Positions 8,258-17,490 of a DNA stretch of 53,300 bases are shown piece after piece. Numbering within the stretch: position 1 is the first letter of the stretch; every line of letters begins with the position of its first letter. A model generated the notes under the pieces. That model did no database searches. It had not been told where the DNA came from and saw only the letters and a program-made list of their open reading frames with translations. Origin of the DNA: Chloroflexota bacterium (GTDB lineage Bacteria > Chloroflexota > Anaerolineae > UBA4142 > SHND01). Position numbers and translations under genes: made by a program. Location: the NCBI GenBank assembly GCA_016209205.1, contig JACQWQ010000130.1, forward strand, positions 1 to 53,300, read 5' to 3'.

Positions 8258-8530
8258 GTGGAAACCTGTCAGGTCTCTATTCCCACTCCGCTTCGCAAGT
8301 ATACGGACGGGCAGCGCGTTGTCGAAACACAAGGCAGCACCCTGCGCGAAATGTTGGATGCGATGGAATGCGCCTATCCCGGATTCAAATTTCGCGTCGT
8401 GAACGAGCAAGGGCAGCTGCGCGAGCATATCCGCTTGTTTATCAATCAACGCATTGCGCCCGACCTCGACGCGGCAATTCAGCCGAACGATGCGGTGCGC
8501 ATTATTCTTGCCATCAGCGGCGGCAGCTAA
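8258..8530 (+). CDS. MoaD/ThiS-family ubiquitin-like sulfur carrier
   Basis: A 90-residue beta-grasp protein (VSIPTPLRKYTDGQRVVE, LREMLDAMECAYPGF, NDAVRIILAISGGS). GTG at 8258 directly follows the upstream stop. MoaD/ThiS carriers end in Gly-Gly, which is adenylated and thiocarboxylated; here the end is GGS, with one extra Ser that may need trimming, or the protein may not be a classical carrier. No MoaE or MoeB gene is nearby. The first codons lie in an AAACCTGTCAGGTCT repeat arm also found between rpmH and rnpA. Pairing with the BNR protein suggests a dedicated function rather than general Moco synthesis. Confidence 0.8.
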   Translation: METCQVSIPTPLRKYTDGQRVVETQGSTLREMLDAMECAYPGFKFRVVNEQGQLREHIRLFINQRIAPDLDAAIQPNDAVRIILAISGGS

Positions 8531-8536
8531 AGCCCC

Positions 8537-8608
8537 CAAGACCCCAAGTGTTTTTCCGCCATGTCGCAAATCGAGTCGCGCGGTGTGCTGAAAACACTTG
8601 GGGTCTTG
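8537..8608. repeat. Palindromic element, family P1, copy 1
   Basis: Perfect 18-bp inverted repeat: CAAGACCCCAAGTGTTTT (8537-8554) with its complement at 8591-8608. The 36-bp centre includes GTCGCAAATCGAGTCGCGCG, which is shared in part with the other three copies (19772-19841, 34103-34170, 43484-43555). No open frame. I see no flanking direct repeat at this copy. Confidence 0.9.
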
Positions 8609-8627
8609 TCGCACGCGCGGCGTACCC

Positions 8628-8661
8628 AAAAAACGACGGGAGCACATCCCGTCGTTTTTTT
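8628..8661 (+). terminator. Rho-independent terminator after the moaD-like gene
   Basis: Stem AAACGACGGGA (8631-8641) and TCCCGTCGTTT (8647-8657) with a 5-nt loop and a T-run to 8661. The A-tract on the left would also allow function on the minus strand. Confidence 0.85.
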
Positions 8662-8667
8662 GTACGG

Positions 8668-8673
8668 TATAAT
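8668..8673 (+). promoter_or_regulatory. TATAAT -10 box of the aldo/keto reductase gene
   Basis: A consensus -10 directly after the terminator; no clear -35. AGGAG (8688-8692) then precedes the ATG at 8700. Confidence 0.6.
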
Positions 8674-8699
8674 CGGAAAAAACTTTTAGGAGCTGCGAA

Positions 8700-9671
8700 A
8701 TGAAGTATCGTCGTTTGGGCCAAGCAGGGGTCCAAGTCAGCGAATTGTCGTTTGGCGCGTGGGTCACGTTCGGTCAACAAATCGGACAGGACATGGCGGA
8801 ACGTCTGATGCACACGGCATTCGACGCGGGCGTGAATTTTTTCGACAATGCCGAATCCTATGCCGGCGGCAACGCCGAAATCATTATGGGTGCTGCCTTG
8901 AAAAAACTAGGTTGGCCACGCAGCTCCTATGTCCTGTCCACGAAATTCTACTGGGGCTTGGCGGAGGGCATCAATCAAAAAAACACGCTCAATCGCAAAT
9001 ACTTGACACAGGCGATTGATCCTTCGCTCAAACGCTTGCAACTCGATTACGTGGATTTAATATTTGCCCATCGCGCCGATCCCGAAACGCCGCTGGAAGA
9101 AACCGTGTGGGCAATGCACAACCTGATCGAGGCGGGCAAAGCCTTGTATTGGGGCACGTCGGAATGGAGCGCGTACGAAATTGTCTCGGCGATTTACATT
9201 GCCGAAAAACATCACTTGCACAAACCGATCACCGAACAATCGCACTATAACATGTTCACGCGCGAGCATGTGGAAGGCGAATACGCGCGCCTGTTCCGCG
9301 AGCATCATTACGGCGAAGTGATTTGGAGCCCACTCGCGTCGGGATTGTTGAGTGGGAAATACAACAATGGGATTCCCGCCGATTCGCGCGCCGCACAGCC
9401 CGGTTATGAATGGTTACAAAATTCGGTGCTCAAGCCCGAGCGCATTGCCAAAGTCAAACAGCTCGCGCCGCTGGCGCGTGAATTGGGCGCGAGCATGGCG
9501 CAGTTGGCGATTGCATGGTGTTTGAAAAATCCAGACTTGAGCAGCGTGATTCTCGGCGCGTCGCATGTGGAACAGCTCACCGAAAATCTAGGCGCGCTCG
9601 AGATTACGCCAAAACTTACGCCCGAAGTGATGGAACGCATCGAGGGGGTTTTGCAAAACAAACCGCGCTAA
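8700..9671 (+). CDS. Aldo/keto reductase (K+ channel beta-subunit / YghZ-like)
   Basis: A 323-residue (beta/alpha)8 NADPH-dependent oxidoreductase. The catalytic tetrad is visible as Asp49 and Tyr54 ([11 protein letters not shown]), Lys82 (STKFYWG) and His124 (IFAHRADP). The N-terminus [20 protein letters not shown] and the [12 protein letters not shown] motif place it in the AKR branch of potassium-channel beta-like proteins, which reduce small aldehydes. AGGAG at 8688-8692 fixes the start. It is monocistronic: terminators lie on both sides (8628-8661, 9674-9710). Confidence 0.9.
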   Translation: MKYRRLGQAGVQVSELSFGAWVTFGQQIGQDMAERLMHTAFDAGVNFFDNAESYAGGNAEIIMGAALKKLGWPRSSYVLSTKFYWGLAEGINQKNTLNRKYLTQAIDPSLKRLQLDYVDLIFAHRADPETPLEETVWAMHNLIEAGKALYWGTSEWSAYEIVSAIYIAEKHHLHKPITEQSHYNMFTREHVEGEYARLFREHHYGEVIWSPLASGLLSGKYNNGIPADSRAAQPGYEWLQNSVLKPERIAKVKQLAPLARELGASMAQLAIAWCLKNPDLSSVILGASHVEQLTENLGALEITPKLTPEVMERIEGVLQNKPR

Positions 9672-9673
9672 CA

Positions 9674-9710
9674 AAAAACCTCACAGGTCTGCGAGACCTG
9701 TGAGGTTTTT
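9674..9710. terminator. Bidirectional terminator between convergent genes
   Basis: A 17-bp perfect stem (9674-9690 with 9694-9710), loop GCG, flanked by A- and T-tracts. It separates the aldo/keto reductase (plus) from the response regulator (minus), whose stop codon overlaps its end. Confidence 0.9.
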
Positions 9711-10392
9711 AACTTCTATCCAGCGGCACGATGCCGCGCTGGAGCGCGGCCGCCACGGCTTCGGCGCGACTCTGCACCTGGAGTTTACTAAAAATGTGAC
9801 TGAGGTGAGACTTGATCGTGTTCTCGGAAAGATTCAACTGTGCGGCGATCATTTTGTTGCTCGCCCCGGCGACGAGTAATTTCAATACGTCGAGCTCGCG
9901 TGCGGACAATTCATCCTCGTCCTTGCCCGACATGCTTTCGATCAATTTCGCCGCGACCGCCGGTTCGAGCGGCGCGCCGCCTGCCGCGAGCGAACGAATC
10001 GCGCGGGTTAATTCGTCCGGCGTCGTGTCTTTGAGCAAGTATCCTTGCGCGCCCGCGCTCAAGGCGGGCACAATGTATTCGTCGGTATCGTACGTCGTCA
10101 ACACCAAAAAACGTATGTCCGCCGCTTGCGCTTGCAGCGGCGCTTGCTGTGCCCGCAATTGCTCTTGTTGCGAACGTACCTGTTTCATCACTTCGATGCC
10201 GCTCAATTGCGGCAAACGCAAATCCAGCAGCACGACGTCGGGTTTTTGTTCGAGAATGACGCGCACGGCTTGTGCGCCGTCGCCCGCTTCGCCGACGACT
10301 TGCATATCTTTTTCGTAACGCAGCATCGAAACCAGCCCGTGCCGCACCACCGGATGATCGTCTACTACGACTAAACGAATCATCATGATCAT
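9709..10392 (-). CDS. NarL/FixJ-family response regulator
   Basis: Up to 227 residues; ATG at 10392, 10386 and 10383 are all possible and no ribosome site decides. The receiver domain has the acidic pair DD (11-12) and phospho-acceptor Asp57 (DVVLLDLRLP). The C-terminal LuxR-type helix-turn-helix is LSARELDVLKLLVAGASNKM onward (about 162-220). A Gln/Ala-rich insertion (RSQQEQLRAQQAPLQAQAAD) sits between receiver helix 3 and the LVLTTYDTDE strand and is longer than usual. It follows the histidine kinase gene with a 78-bp gap filled by an inverted repeat, so the two form one minus-strand operon. Confidence 0.9.
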   Translation of the reverse strand: MIMMIRLVVVDDHPVVRHGLVSMLRYEKDMQVVGEAGDGAQAVRVILEQKPDVVLLDLRLPQLSGIEVMKQVRSQQEQLRAQQAPLQAQAADIRFLVLTTYDTDEYIVPALSAGAQGYLLKDTTPDELTRAIRSLAAGGAPLEPAVAAKLIESMSGKDEDELSARELDVLKLLVAGASNKMIAAQLNLSENTIKSHLSHIFSKLQVQSRAEAVAAALQRGIVPLDRS

Positions 10393-10394
10393 GA

Positions 10395-10470
10395 AACCGC
10401 GAATCTGCGTGAATCTACGAGAAATAAAAAAGAAAAAGAATTCGCGTAGATTCGCGTAGATTCGCGGTTC
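10395..10470. repeat. Inverted repeat ACCGCGAATCTACGCGAAT family
   Basis: Left arm ACCGCGAATCTGCGTGAATC (from 10396) pairs with GATTCGCGTAGATTCGCGG (up to 10467). The only other copy I see is at 46080-46150. It lies exactly between the kinase stop and the regulator start and would form a hairpin in the shared mRNA. Confidence 0.8.
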
Positions 10471-11874
10471 CTATTTTTCAGCCACGCGTTCCGCGCGCGG
10501 GCGCGGAATCGTCGCCTCTACTTTGGCGCCGTGGTCATTGGTCACGCTCAGCGCGCCGTCCCATTGGTGAATCCGTTCGCGCATCCCCAATAAACCAAAA
10601 CCACTCTCCGGTCCTGTGACGCGCGTTGCGTCATTCAACGCGTCGTCGCTTAGCCCGACGCCGTTATCGTGAACGACCAACCGCACTGCGTCGGGCGCGT
10701 ATGTCAGCCAGACCGTTGCGCGTGTCGCGTTGGCGTGTTTGGCAACATTGACCAATGCTTCTTGCGCCACGCGCAGCAGCGCCGATTCCACCTCTGCGCG
10801 TAAATTCCATTCCACCCCGCGCGTTTCAAATTCCACCTGCACATTCGCGCGCGACGCGCGTTCCGCCAAGCCCGCCAACGCATCGCGCAGTTCGCCGCGT
10901 TCCAAATGCGGCGCGCGCAAATTCCAAATCGAGCGCCGCGCTTCGGCAAGCGCTTCGCGCGCCATACTTTGCGCGAGCGTGAGATGTTCGAGCGCGGCGC
11001 CGTCCGCGTTGGCGTTCCCGTCTGCTGCTTGCATGGCGCGCTGCGCCGCGCCCAATTGCACGACGATGCCGGTGAGTCCTTGCGCGAGCGTGTCGTGAAT
11101 GTCACGCGCCACGCGCGAACGCTCTTCCAGCACCGCGGCTTCACGCGATTGCTCCAACAGGGCAGCGGTCTGTGCTTGGACGCGCGCTTCGAGCGACGCC
11201 GAAAGTGCGCTCAATTCTTGCGCACGCGCGCGGCTGGACTTGAGCGCGTTCTGCAGATTGCTGGCGAGTAAATAGGTCAGCGCCGCAATCGTCCAAAAAA
11301 TGCCGGTCCAAAAACCCGCCGAAAGAAGCGGCAAATAACTCGAAAGGAATTCCGGCGGCTCTGTTGGCGACGCCACCACGCCTTGCCATTGGAGAAAGCT
11401 CAAACTGATGACCAGCAGCGTCGCCAGCGCCGCGAGCGTGATACTGGCGAAACCATCAATGAGCAAGCCCGCCGCGCAAATCGGCACGATCAACAGCGCC
11501 ATCCAAAAAGTGTTTTCCCCGTTCGTCAAACCAAAAAGCGTTGTGAACAGCGTCCACACGCCAATCAACAAAACGCTGGAAAGATTCGGACGCCCAAAAC
11601 GTACGAGCGCGATCAATGCAATCAGAAAGACCGCGCCGACGACCAGCGGCACAAACGGATTGCGTTCGTGCATCGCGTCAGGGGAAGGGGGGAAACCACC
11701 CGCCAAAGTGCCGACAATCAATCCGACTACAATCGTCGCCGCGAACGGAATGAGAAAAATCGGCAGCGCGCGCATAAACATTTCGCCACGCCGCTGCGTT
11801 TCTTCGTGCCGTATCGTCGCCGCATTGTCCTGTAGCCCCTCGGACATTTCGCGCACCTTTCCGTTCCCATCCAT
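10471..11874 (-). CDS. Sensor histidine kinase (HisKA_3 type)
   Basis: A 467-residue membrane kinase, partner of the NarL-type regulator. About six hydrophobic segments lie between residues ~36 and 205; a coiled coil follows (~205-250). The dimerisation/phosphoacceptor domain has VLEERSRVARDIHDTLAQ with His260. The ATPase domain shows VAQEALVNVAKHANAT (N box), VHDNGVGL (G1) and GFGLLGMRERI (G2). The signal sensed is unknown; there is no extracytoplasmic domain of note. TATAAT on the minus strand (11888-11883) is only 8 nt from the ATG, so the transcript is probably leaderless. Confidence 0.9.
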   Translation of the reverse strand: MDGNGKVREMSEGLQDNAATIRHEETQRRGEMFMRALPIFLIPFAATIVVGLIVGTLAGGFPPSPDAMHERNPFVPLVVGAVFLIALIALVRFGRPNLSSVLLIGVWTLFTTLFGLTNGENTFWMALLIVPICAAGLLIDGFASITLAALATLLVISLSFLQWQGVVASPTEPPEFLSSYLPLLSAGFWTGIFWTIAALTYLLASNLQNALKSSRARAQELSALSASLEARVQAQTAALLEQSREAAVLEERSRVARDIHDTLAQGLTGIVVQLGAAQRAMQAADGNANADGAALEHLTLAQSMAREALAEARRSIWNLRAPHLERGELRDALAGLAERASRANVQVEFETRGVEWNLRAEVESALLRVAQEALVNVAKHANATRATVWLTYAPDAVRLVVHDNGVGLSDDALNDATRVTGPESGFGLLGMRERIHQWDGALSVTNDHGAKVEATIPRPRAERVAEK

Positions 11875-11882
11875 TGTGAAAC

Positions 11883-11888
11883 ATTATA
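11883..11888 (-). promoter_or_regulatory. TATAAT -10 box of the kinase-regulator operon
   Basis: Minus-strand TATAAT ends 8 nt before the ATG at 11874, predicting transcription start at about 11876 and a leaderless mRNA. The -35 is not clear. Confidence 0.6.
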
Positions 11889-12072
11889 GCACTCGCGTGC
11901 ACAACAACGCATCGTCTTTTTGCCCGTTCACCGCATCACCCGAATGGGTGATGCGGCATTAACCCGAACCTATCCTTTGTAAATCACCTGACCTCCTGCT
12001 TACAAAGTGCAGTCCTTTTGTTATGCTCGGAACAACAAAACATTTCTGCAATGATTTGAAAGGTAAAGAAAA

Positions 12073-13662
12073 ATGGCAACTGCTATGACAAAAAAGAAAA
12101 AAAGATTTAATCCGTGGCTCATCGTTGGCGCCGTCGTAATTCTATTGGCGATTGGCGCGGCGCTTTTGATTGCGAATCCATTTCGCAATTCCAGCGCGCA
12201 AGCCGCAAGCAAACAATCAACGGTTACGGTTACGCGCGGCAGCATCACCGGCAGTGTTTCGGGCAGCGGCACCGTGACCGCCGATCAATTGCTTGACCTT
12301 ACGTTTCAAACGAATGGCACGGTCCAAAACGTTTTGGTCAAGGAAGGGGATGTGGTCAAATTAGACCAACCCCTCGCGACGCTCGACGCGCGCAATTTGG
12401 AAGCCCAAGTCGCGAACGCGCAAGCGAATCTCGCCAGCGCACAAGCGCGTCTGAAACAAGCACAACAAGGCAACGCGACACCGGAACAAATTGCCGCCGC
12501 GCAAGCCGCGCTCGATTCCGCACAAGCGAATTATCAAAATGTGGCAGATGGTCCGACGCAAGCCGCGCTCGCCGCCGCGCAAGCCGATGTGAACAGCGCG
12601 CAAGCCGCATACACGGCAGCGGTGAAAGCGGCGAGCACAGCGAGTTCCAGTCTTGAAGCGGCGCAAGCGACATTGCTCAAAGCGGAAAACGCGCTCAAAC
12701 AAGCGCAAGCTGCGTATGATCGCATCGGCGGCGCGTCGAATCCGAATATGGGTATGATGCCGCAGTCCAAAGATTTGCAAAACGCGACAGTGGATTATCA
12801 AAAAGCGCTCGCAGATTACAATACGCAATTGGCAACCTCAGGACCCAACGCGCAATCTCAAGTCGCGTCTGCGCTTTCGAGTTTGCAAGCCGCGAAAAAA
12901 CGGCTCGACGATTTGGCGGTGACGCCCGACCAACTCGCGTCGGCGAAATCCAGTGTGGAACAAGCGAAATCCAATCTGGCGAAACTCACCGCGCCCGCGA
13001 GCGACACGGACATTGCCATTCAGCAAGCCACGGTGCAGCAAGCGGAACAGTCGCTCAAGCAAGCGCAGCTCAATTTGGATGACGCGACCTTGAAAGCGCC
13101 GTTCGCCGGTGTGATTACTAAAATCAACATTGTGCCCGGCAGCAGCAGCGGCGGCATTGCGATGATGTTACTCGACCGCGATCCATTGCATGTCGAATTG
13201 CGTTTGAGTGAAAACGATGTGGTCAAAGCCGCGCTCGATCAAAATGTAAAATTGACGATTGATTCGATTTCCGATTGGCAGACCGATGGCAAGGTCACGT
13301 ACATTTCGCCTTCGTCTACCGTCAACAACGGCGTCGTCACGTACGCCGTGCGCGTAGATTTCGCGGACAAAGACGCGCGAGTCAAAGTAGGCATGACGTC
13401 GAACGTAGACATTATCACGATGCAAAAAGACAACATCCTGCTCGTGCCCAATTCTGCATTGTTGCCCAAGGGCAACGGACACGTCGTCCAAATTATCGGG
13501 ACGAAGGGCAAGTCGCAAGATGTCGAAGTGCAAACCGGCATCAGCGATGGCGTCAAGACCGAAATCGTCAATGGTCTCACCGAAGGACAACAAATCATTG
13601 CGCTCCCCGGCACGACCACCGGCAACGGACTCCCCGGCGGTGGACCGTTTGGAGGAGGATAA
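12073..13662 (+). CDS. Efflux RND/MacA-type periplasmic adaptor (HlyD family)
   Basis: A 529-residue membrane-fusion protein. A Lys-rich start (AMTKKKKRF) precedes one transmembrane segment (~14-33). A lipoyl half-motif follows ([20 protein letters not shown]), then a very long Ala/Gln-rich coiled-coil hairpin (~110-330), the second lipoyl half ([18 protein letters not shown]), a beta barrel and a C-terminal membrane-proximal domain ending [13 protein letters not shown]. The hairpin is longer than in typical MacA. It would link the ABC permease encoded downstream to substrate release outside the membrane. It forms an operon with the next two genes. Confidence 0.88.
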   Translation: MATAMTKKKKRFNPWLIVGAVVILLAIGAALLIANPFRNSSAQAASKQSTVTVTRGSITGSVSGSGTVTADQLLDLTFQTNGTVQNVLVKEGDVVKLDQPLATLDARNLEAQVANAQANLASAQARLKQAQQGNATPEQIAAAQAALDSAQANYQNVADGPTQAALAAAQADVNSAQAAYTAAVKAASTASSSLEAAQATLLKAENALKQAQAAYDRIGGASNPNMGMMPQSKDLQNATVDYQKALADYNTQLATSGPNAQSQVASALSSLQAAKKRLDDLAVTPDQLASAKSSVEQAKSNLAKLTAPASDTDIAIQQATVQQAEQSLKQAQLNLDDATLKAPFAGVITKINIVPGSSSGGIAMMLLDRDPLHVELRLSENDVVKAALDQNVKLTIDSISDWQTDGKVTYISPSSTVNNGVVTYAVRVDFADKDARVKVGMTSNVDIITMQKDNILLVPNSALLPKGNGHVVQIIGTKGKSQDVEVQTGISDGVKTEIVNGLTEGQQIIALPGTTTGNGLPGGGPFGGG

Positions 13663-13744
13663 CCGAAAGCCGAGAGCAGATAGCATATCGCCGGTACTCG
13701 TTTTTGGGGATGCCGTCTGCGATGGGCAATTCGGGAGCAACCGT

Positions 13745-14446
13745 ATGAACACAATGATTGATGTACACGATTTGACAAAGGTCTATCGCATGGGCGAGGT
13801 CGAAGTGCCCGCGCTCAAAGGTGTTTCGTTCCAAATCAAACAAGGGGAATTTGTCGCGATCATGGGACCGAGCGGCAGCGGCAAAAGCACGTTGATGAAT
13901 TTGCTCGGTTGTCTCGATACGCCGACGAGTGGAACGTACACACTCGACAAGCATGAAGTTTCCCAATTGGACGATACGGAACTCTCTGCCGTGCGCGCGG
14001 AAAAACTGGGTTTTGTTTTTCAACAATACAATTTGCTGCCGCGCCAATCCGCGCTGCGCAACGTGGAACTGCCGTTGATTTATCGCGGTGTATCCGGCAA
14101 AGAGCGGCATCAACGCGCGGCGGCGGCGCTCGACATCGTCGGCATGAGCAATCGCATGGAGCATCGCCCGAATGAATTGTCGGGTGGGCAGCAGCAGCGC
14201 GTTGCGATTGCGCGCGCCTTGTCGGGCAGTCCGTCGGTGATTCTTGCCGACGAACCGACGGGCGCGCTCGATACCAAAACGAGCGCGGAAATCATGGGTA
14301 TCTTGCAGCGGTTGAATCGCGAGCAAAGATTGACCGTCGTCTTGGTCACGCACGAAGCGGACGTTGCCGCGTATGCGGCGCGTGTTTTGCACGTGCGCGA
14401 CGGTGAAATTGTGGACGATCTCGCGCAAACCCCGCGCGCGGCATAG
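13745..14446 (+). CDS. ABC transporter ATP-binding protein (MacB/LolD type)
   Basis: A 233-residue ATPase. Walker A GPSGSGKS (41-48), Q-loop [10 protein letters not shown], signature LSGGQ (145-149), Walker B VILADE (165-170) and H-loop His in VTHEAD are intact. The start at 13745 is preceded by GGGAG. The sequence belongs to the MacB/LolD subgroup that drives mechanotransmission-type permeases, matching the FtsX-like permease 9 bp downstream. The 82-bp gap from the adaptor gene holds no terminator. Confidence 0.92.
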   Translation: MNTMIDVHDLTKVYRMGEVEVPALKGVSFQIKQGEFVAIMGPSGSGKSTLMNLLGCLDTPTSGTYTLDKHEVSQLDDTELSAVRAEKLGFVFQQYNLLPRQSALRNVELPLIYRGVSGKERHQRAAAALDIVGMSNRMEHRPNELSGGQQQRVAIARALSGSPSVILADEPTGALDTKTSAEIMGILQRLNREQRLTVVLVTHEADVAAYAARVLHVRDGEIVDDLAQTPRAA

Positions 14447-14455
14447 GAGTTGGAC

Positions 14456-15784
14456 ATGTCAGCAACACTTACAGTGGAAACAAAACGCGGCGCAAGCACA
14501 TCCGCCGCAGAGATCATCTTTGCGCCGCTCAATGGTTCGGGCAGCGTGAGCTGGAGCGAAATCGTACGGACCGCGTTCGACAGTTTGATGGCAAATCGCG
14601 TGCGTTCGTTTCTCACGATGCTCGGTGTCATCATCGGCGTCGCGTCCGTCGTCGCGCTGATGGCGCTCGGCGCGGGCGCGAGTAATTCCATCACGTCGCA
14701 AATTCAATCCATCGGCACGAACTTGCTTTTCATTTCACCGGGGCAATTGAACAATCGCGGTCCGGGCAGCGGCAGCGTCAGCGCGCAAACGCTTTCGATG
14801 GACGACGATGAAGCGATCAAAGCATTGAACCTGCCCCTCAACGGCATCGCGCCTTCGATTCAAAATGGCGGCACGCTAGTCGCGCCCGCGGCGGACAAAA
14901 ATATTTCTTTGGTTGGAACAACCCCTTCGTACGCGTCGCTCAATACGTTAACGCTTCAGAGTGGAACTTTTTTTGACGACGCGCAAGTGCGTGAGGGCGC
15001 GGCAGTTGTTGTCTTGGGGCATACGGTGGCGCGAGATTTATTTGGCAGTGGTGAAGCGGTTGGGCAAAGCGTACGCTTGAATGGGCACCCGCTGCGCGTC
15101 ATTGGCGTGTTGGAGAAAAAAGGCGGCGGGGGTTTCGGTTCGATTGACGATGAAGCGTTGATGCCGATCACGTACATTCAACAACGCTTTGCCAACATGC
15201 GTACTGCAGACGGCAATCATTATCGCGTTTCCACCGTTACACTGTCGGTGACCAATGCCAATGATATTCAAGGCGTGCAAAATCGCATCAGTGCACTCTG
15301 GCGCGAGCGCCACAATTTGCCAAGCGACGCAACCAAAGACGATTTTAGCATCTTGAGTCAAGACTCGATTCTCAGCACGTTAAACACCATCACGAGTTTG
15401 CTCACGGCGTTTCTCGCGGCGGTCGCGGGCATCTCGCTGCTCGTCGGCGGCATCGGCATCATGAACATCATGCTTGTGAGTGTCACCGAACGCACGCGCG
15501 AAATTGGTTTGCGCAAAGCGGTCGGCGCACGCGGGAGCGACATCTTGATGCAATTTTTGGTCGAAGCGGTCGTGCTTTCACTCACCGGTGGATTGATTGG
15601 ACTCGCGCGCGGTGTCCTCATTGCCACACTGGTGACGCTTTCGGGAATTTTGACCGCGTCGGTGTCGGCGGTTTCCGTCACAATCGCCGTCGGCTTTGCC
15701 GTCGCGGTTGGTTTGTTTTTTGGCATCTATCCGGCGCAACGCGCGGCGCGATTGAATCCGATTGACGCACTGCGTTATGAATAA
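14456..15784 (+). CDS. MacB-like ABC transporter permease (FtsX domain)
   Basis: A 442-residue permease with the MacB topology. One transmembrane helix lies near residues 45-65 (SFLTMLGVIIGVASVVALMA), then a large extracytoplasmic MacB_PCD domain (~70-310) and three C-terminal helices. The GIGIMNIMLVSVTERTREIG motif and the NPIDALRYE end are characteristic. ATG 14456 is favoured over TTG 14450 because AGGAG (14445-14449) is 6 nt away. With the two upstream genes it forms a tripartite exporter; the substrate could be a peptide, lipid or drug. A terminator follows at 15854-15881. Confidence 0.92.
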   Translation: MSATLTVETKRGASTSAAEIIFAPLNGSGSVSWSEIVRTAFDSLMANRVRSFLTMLGVIIGVASVVALMALGAGASNSITSQIQSIGTNLLFISPGQLNNRGPGSGSVSAQTLSMDDDEAIKALNLPLNGIAPSIQNGGTLVAPAADKNISLVGTTPSYASLNTLTLQSGTFFDDAQVREGAAVVVLGHTVARDLFGSGEAVGQSVRLNGHPLRVIGVLEKKGGGGFGSIDDEALMPITYIQQRFANMRTADGNHYRVSTVTLSVTNANDIQGVQNRISALWRERHNLPSDATKDDFSILSQDSILSTLNTITSLLTAFLAAVAGISLLVGGIGIMNIMLVSVTERTREIGLRKAVGARGSDILMQFLVEAVVLSLTGGLIGLARGVLIATLVTLSGILTASVSAVSVTIAVGFAVAVGLFFGIYPAQRAARLNPIDALRYE

Positions 15785-15853
15785 TGGTTCATGCGCGCAC
15801 ACCCAAGTATGTGCATTTTGGGATGAGCGCAGATCACCGCGCGGACGTTTGAA

Positions 15854-15881
15854 AATGGTCGGGGCAGCCCGACCATTTTTT
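15854..15881 (+). terminator. Rho-independent terminator of the macAB-like operon
   Basis: Stem AATGGTCGGG (15854-15863) with CCCGACCATT (15868-15877), loop GCAG, T-run to 15881. The rest of the 15785-16013 gap shows nothing else I can name. Confidence 0.88.
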
Positions 15882-16013
15882 ATACATTGTTAATGCGTGC
15901 GATACGAGAATAAACAAATTCTTTTATGCGTTTCCATCGCGATTCCTCCAGATTTTAATGCGGGCTTTATCTCGCCTGTGTAAACCCGCGCATCATAAAC
16001 TAAGGAGCAATTC

Positions 16014-16742
16014 ATGAGCCAGACCCAAACTTTACTCAAGCGCCGCGCGTTTTTGTACGCGCTTGTGACGATGCCGCCGGCGCTGATTCTCGCCGCGTGC
16101 GCACAGCAACAACCCACTGTCGCGCCGACAATTACAACGCAACCGACGAATATCCCTTCCACTGCGATACCGCCAACGTCCGTATCCACCGTTCAATCCG
16201 CTACACAAGCTGCAACCACCGTGCCCACCATTGCCGCACAATTGGAACCTACGCCCGCGTGCGGCGACACTGACGATAACCCGACACCCGCACAAACCGA
16301 AGGTCCGTACTTTACGCCGGGCAGTCCCGAACGCGCGTCGTTGTTGGAAAGCGACATGCAGGGCGCCAAACTCGTTGTTACGGGTATCGTGCAGAGTACA
16401 GAATGCCAGCCCATCGCGCGCGCGTTACTGGATTTTTGGCAGTGCGATGATGCGGGCGTGTACGACAATGCGGGATACACTTTGCGCGGGCATCAATTCA
16501 CCGACGAACAAGGACGTTATCGTCTCGAAACCATTGTGCCGGGTGTATATCCGGGACGCACGCGTCACATTCACGTCAAAGTCCAAGCGCCCAACAACCC
16601 GGTGTTGACGAGTCAATTGTATTTTCCCGGCGAACCGCGTAACCGCACTGACGGGATTTACAATCCGGCGCTGGAAATGACGCTTACTGAAAATGCGGAT
16701 GGCAGCAAAAACGGCGCGTTCGATTTTGTATTACAAGTTTGA
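16014..16742 (+). CDS. Intradiol ring-cleavage dioxygenase-like lipoprotein
   Basis: A 242-residue protein. A Lys-Arg-Arg N-region and lipobox LAAC (Cys29) mark a lipoprotein, followed by a Thr/Pro linker to ~85. The domain begins TPAQTEGPYF and matches the protocatechuate 3,4-dioxygenase beta-like fold. Candidate Fe(III) ligands are Tyr150 (DDAGVYDN), Tyr179 (GVYPGRTRHIHVKV), His185 and His187, so the active site looks intact. Surface-anchored members of this short family occur in many bacteria, usually with unknown substrates. AAGGAG at 16001-16006 sets the start. It is monocistronic, with terminators before and after. Confidence 0.82.
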   Translation: MSQTQTLLKRRAFLYALVTMPPALILAACAQQQPTVAPTITTQPTNIPSTAIPPTSVSTVQSATQAATTVPTIAAQLEPTPACGDTDDNPTPAQTEGPYFTPGSPERASLLESDMQGAKLVVTGIVQSTECQPIARALLDFWQCDDAGVYDNAGYTLRGHQFTDEQGRYRLETIVPGVYPGRTRHIHVKVQAPNNPVLTSQLYFPGEPRNRTDGIYNPALEMTLTENADGSKNGAFDFVLQV

Positions 16743-16808
16743 CTTTTGACGACCAAGTACTGTTGGTGTCGTAAAAGCGCGGCGCGCGCGCCGCGCAAGT
16801 GTTGGAGG

Positions 16809-16838
16809 GCGGACGGGTAAATGCCCGTCCGCTTTTTT
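16809..16838 (+). terminator. Rho-independent terminator after the dioxygenase-like gene
   Basis: Stem GCGGACGGG (16809-16817) with CCCGTCCGC (16824-16832), followed by six T. Confidence 0.9.
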
Positions 16839-16841
16839 GTG

Positions 16842-16870
16842 TTGTCACGCCGCGCGTCTGTGGCTATAAT
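16842..16870 (+). promoter_or_regulatory. Promoter TTGTCA-N17-TATAAT
   Basis: -35 at 16842-16847, a 17-nt spacer and a consensus -10 at 16865-16870, reading toward the ORF6N pseudogene and the deacylase gene. It starts 4 nt after the preceding terminator. Confidence 0.8.
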
Positions 16871-16911
16871 GTTCGTATGCCTGCCAATCATACCGGGCTA
16901 GTCAAACAACC

Positions 16912-17490
16912 ATGAAATCAAAATCCATAATCGTTCCCAGCGAGCGCATTGCTCATCACATCTATTTCATTCACGGACAGCGTGTTATGCTTAGCCCGGA
17001 TTTAGCGGAATTGTATGGGGTCGCGCCCAAAGTCTAGGTGCAGGCAGTAAAGCGAAACATCGAACGCTTTCCCAAAGATTTCATGTTTCAATTGACACGC
17101 GCCGAGTTCGTCAACTTGAAGTCACAAATTGTGACTTCAAGTTGGGGTGGGATGCGGCGCGCGATGCCGTATGCCTTTACCGAACAGGGTGTCGCGATGC
17201 TTTCCAGCGTTTTGCGAAGCGAACGCGCGGTCCAGGTGAACATCGAAATCATGCGGACGTTCGTGCGCTTGCGCCACAGCGCGGCAAGTTATTCCGATCT
17301 TGCGCGGCGCGTTGATGAAATGAAAGATAAATACGACGCGCAATTTTTGGAGGTGTTTGAAGCGCTCGAGCAGTTGACGCAAGAACCCGAACCCGCGCAC
17401 CGTGAAATCGGCTTTCGTGCGCGCGAACGACGCGCGCGGTACGCGACGCGAAAAAGACGGAAGCAATTGGAATATGGCCAAGTCCATTGA
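16912..17490 (+). pseudogene. ORF6N/KilA-N-type protein with in-frame amber codon
   Basis: Reads MKSKSIIVPSERIAHHIYFI ... DLAELYGVAPKV, then TAG at 17035-17037, then [20 protein letters not shown] and onward in the same frame to 17490. Family members usually have Leu or another sense residue at the stop position, so one base change explains it (for example TTG to TAG). The ORF6N domain is a DNA-binding module common in phage and mobile-element proteins. GTG at 17038 could start a shortened product, but it would lack the first part of the fold. It overlaps the deacylase gene by 17 bp, so that gene probably still depends on the same transcript. Confidence 0.75.
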
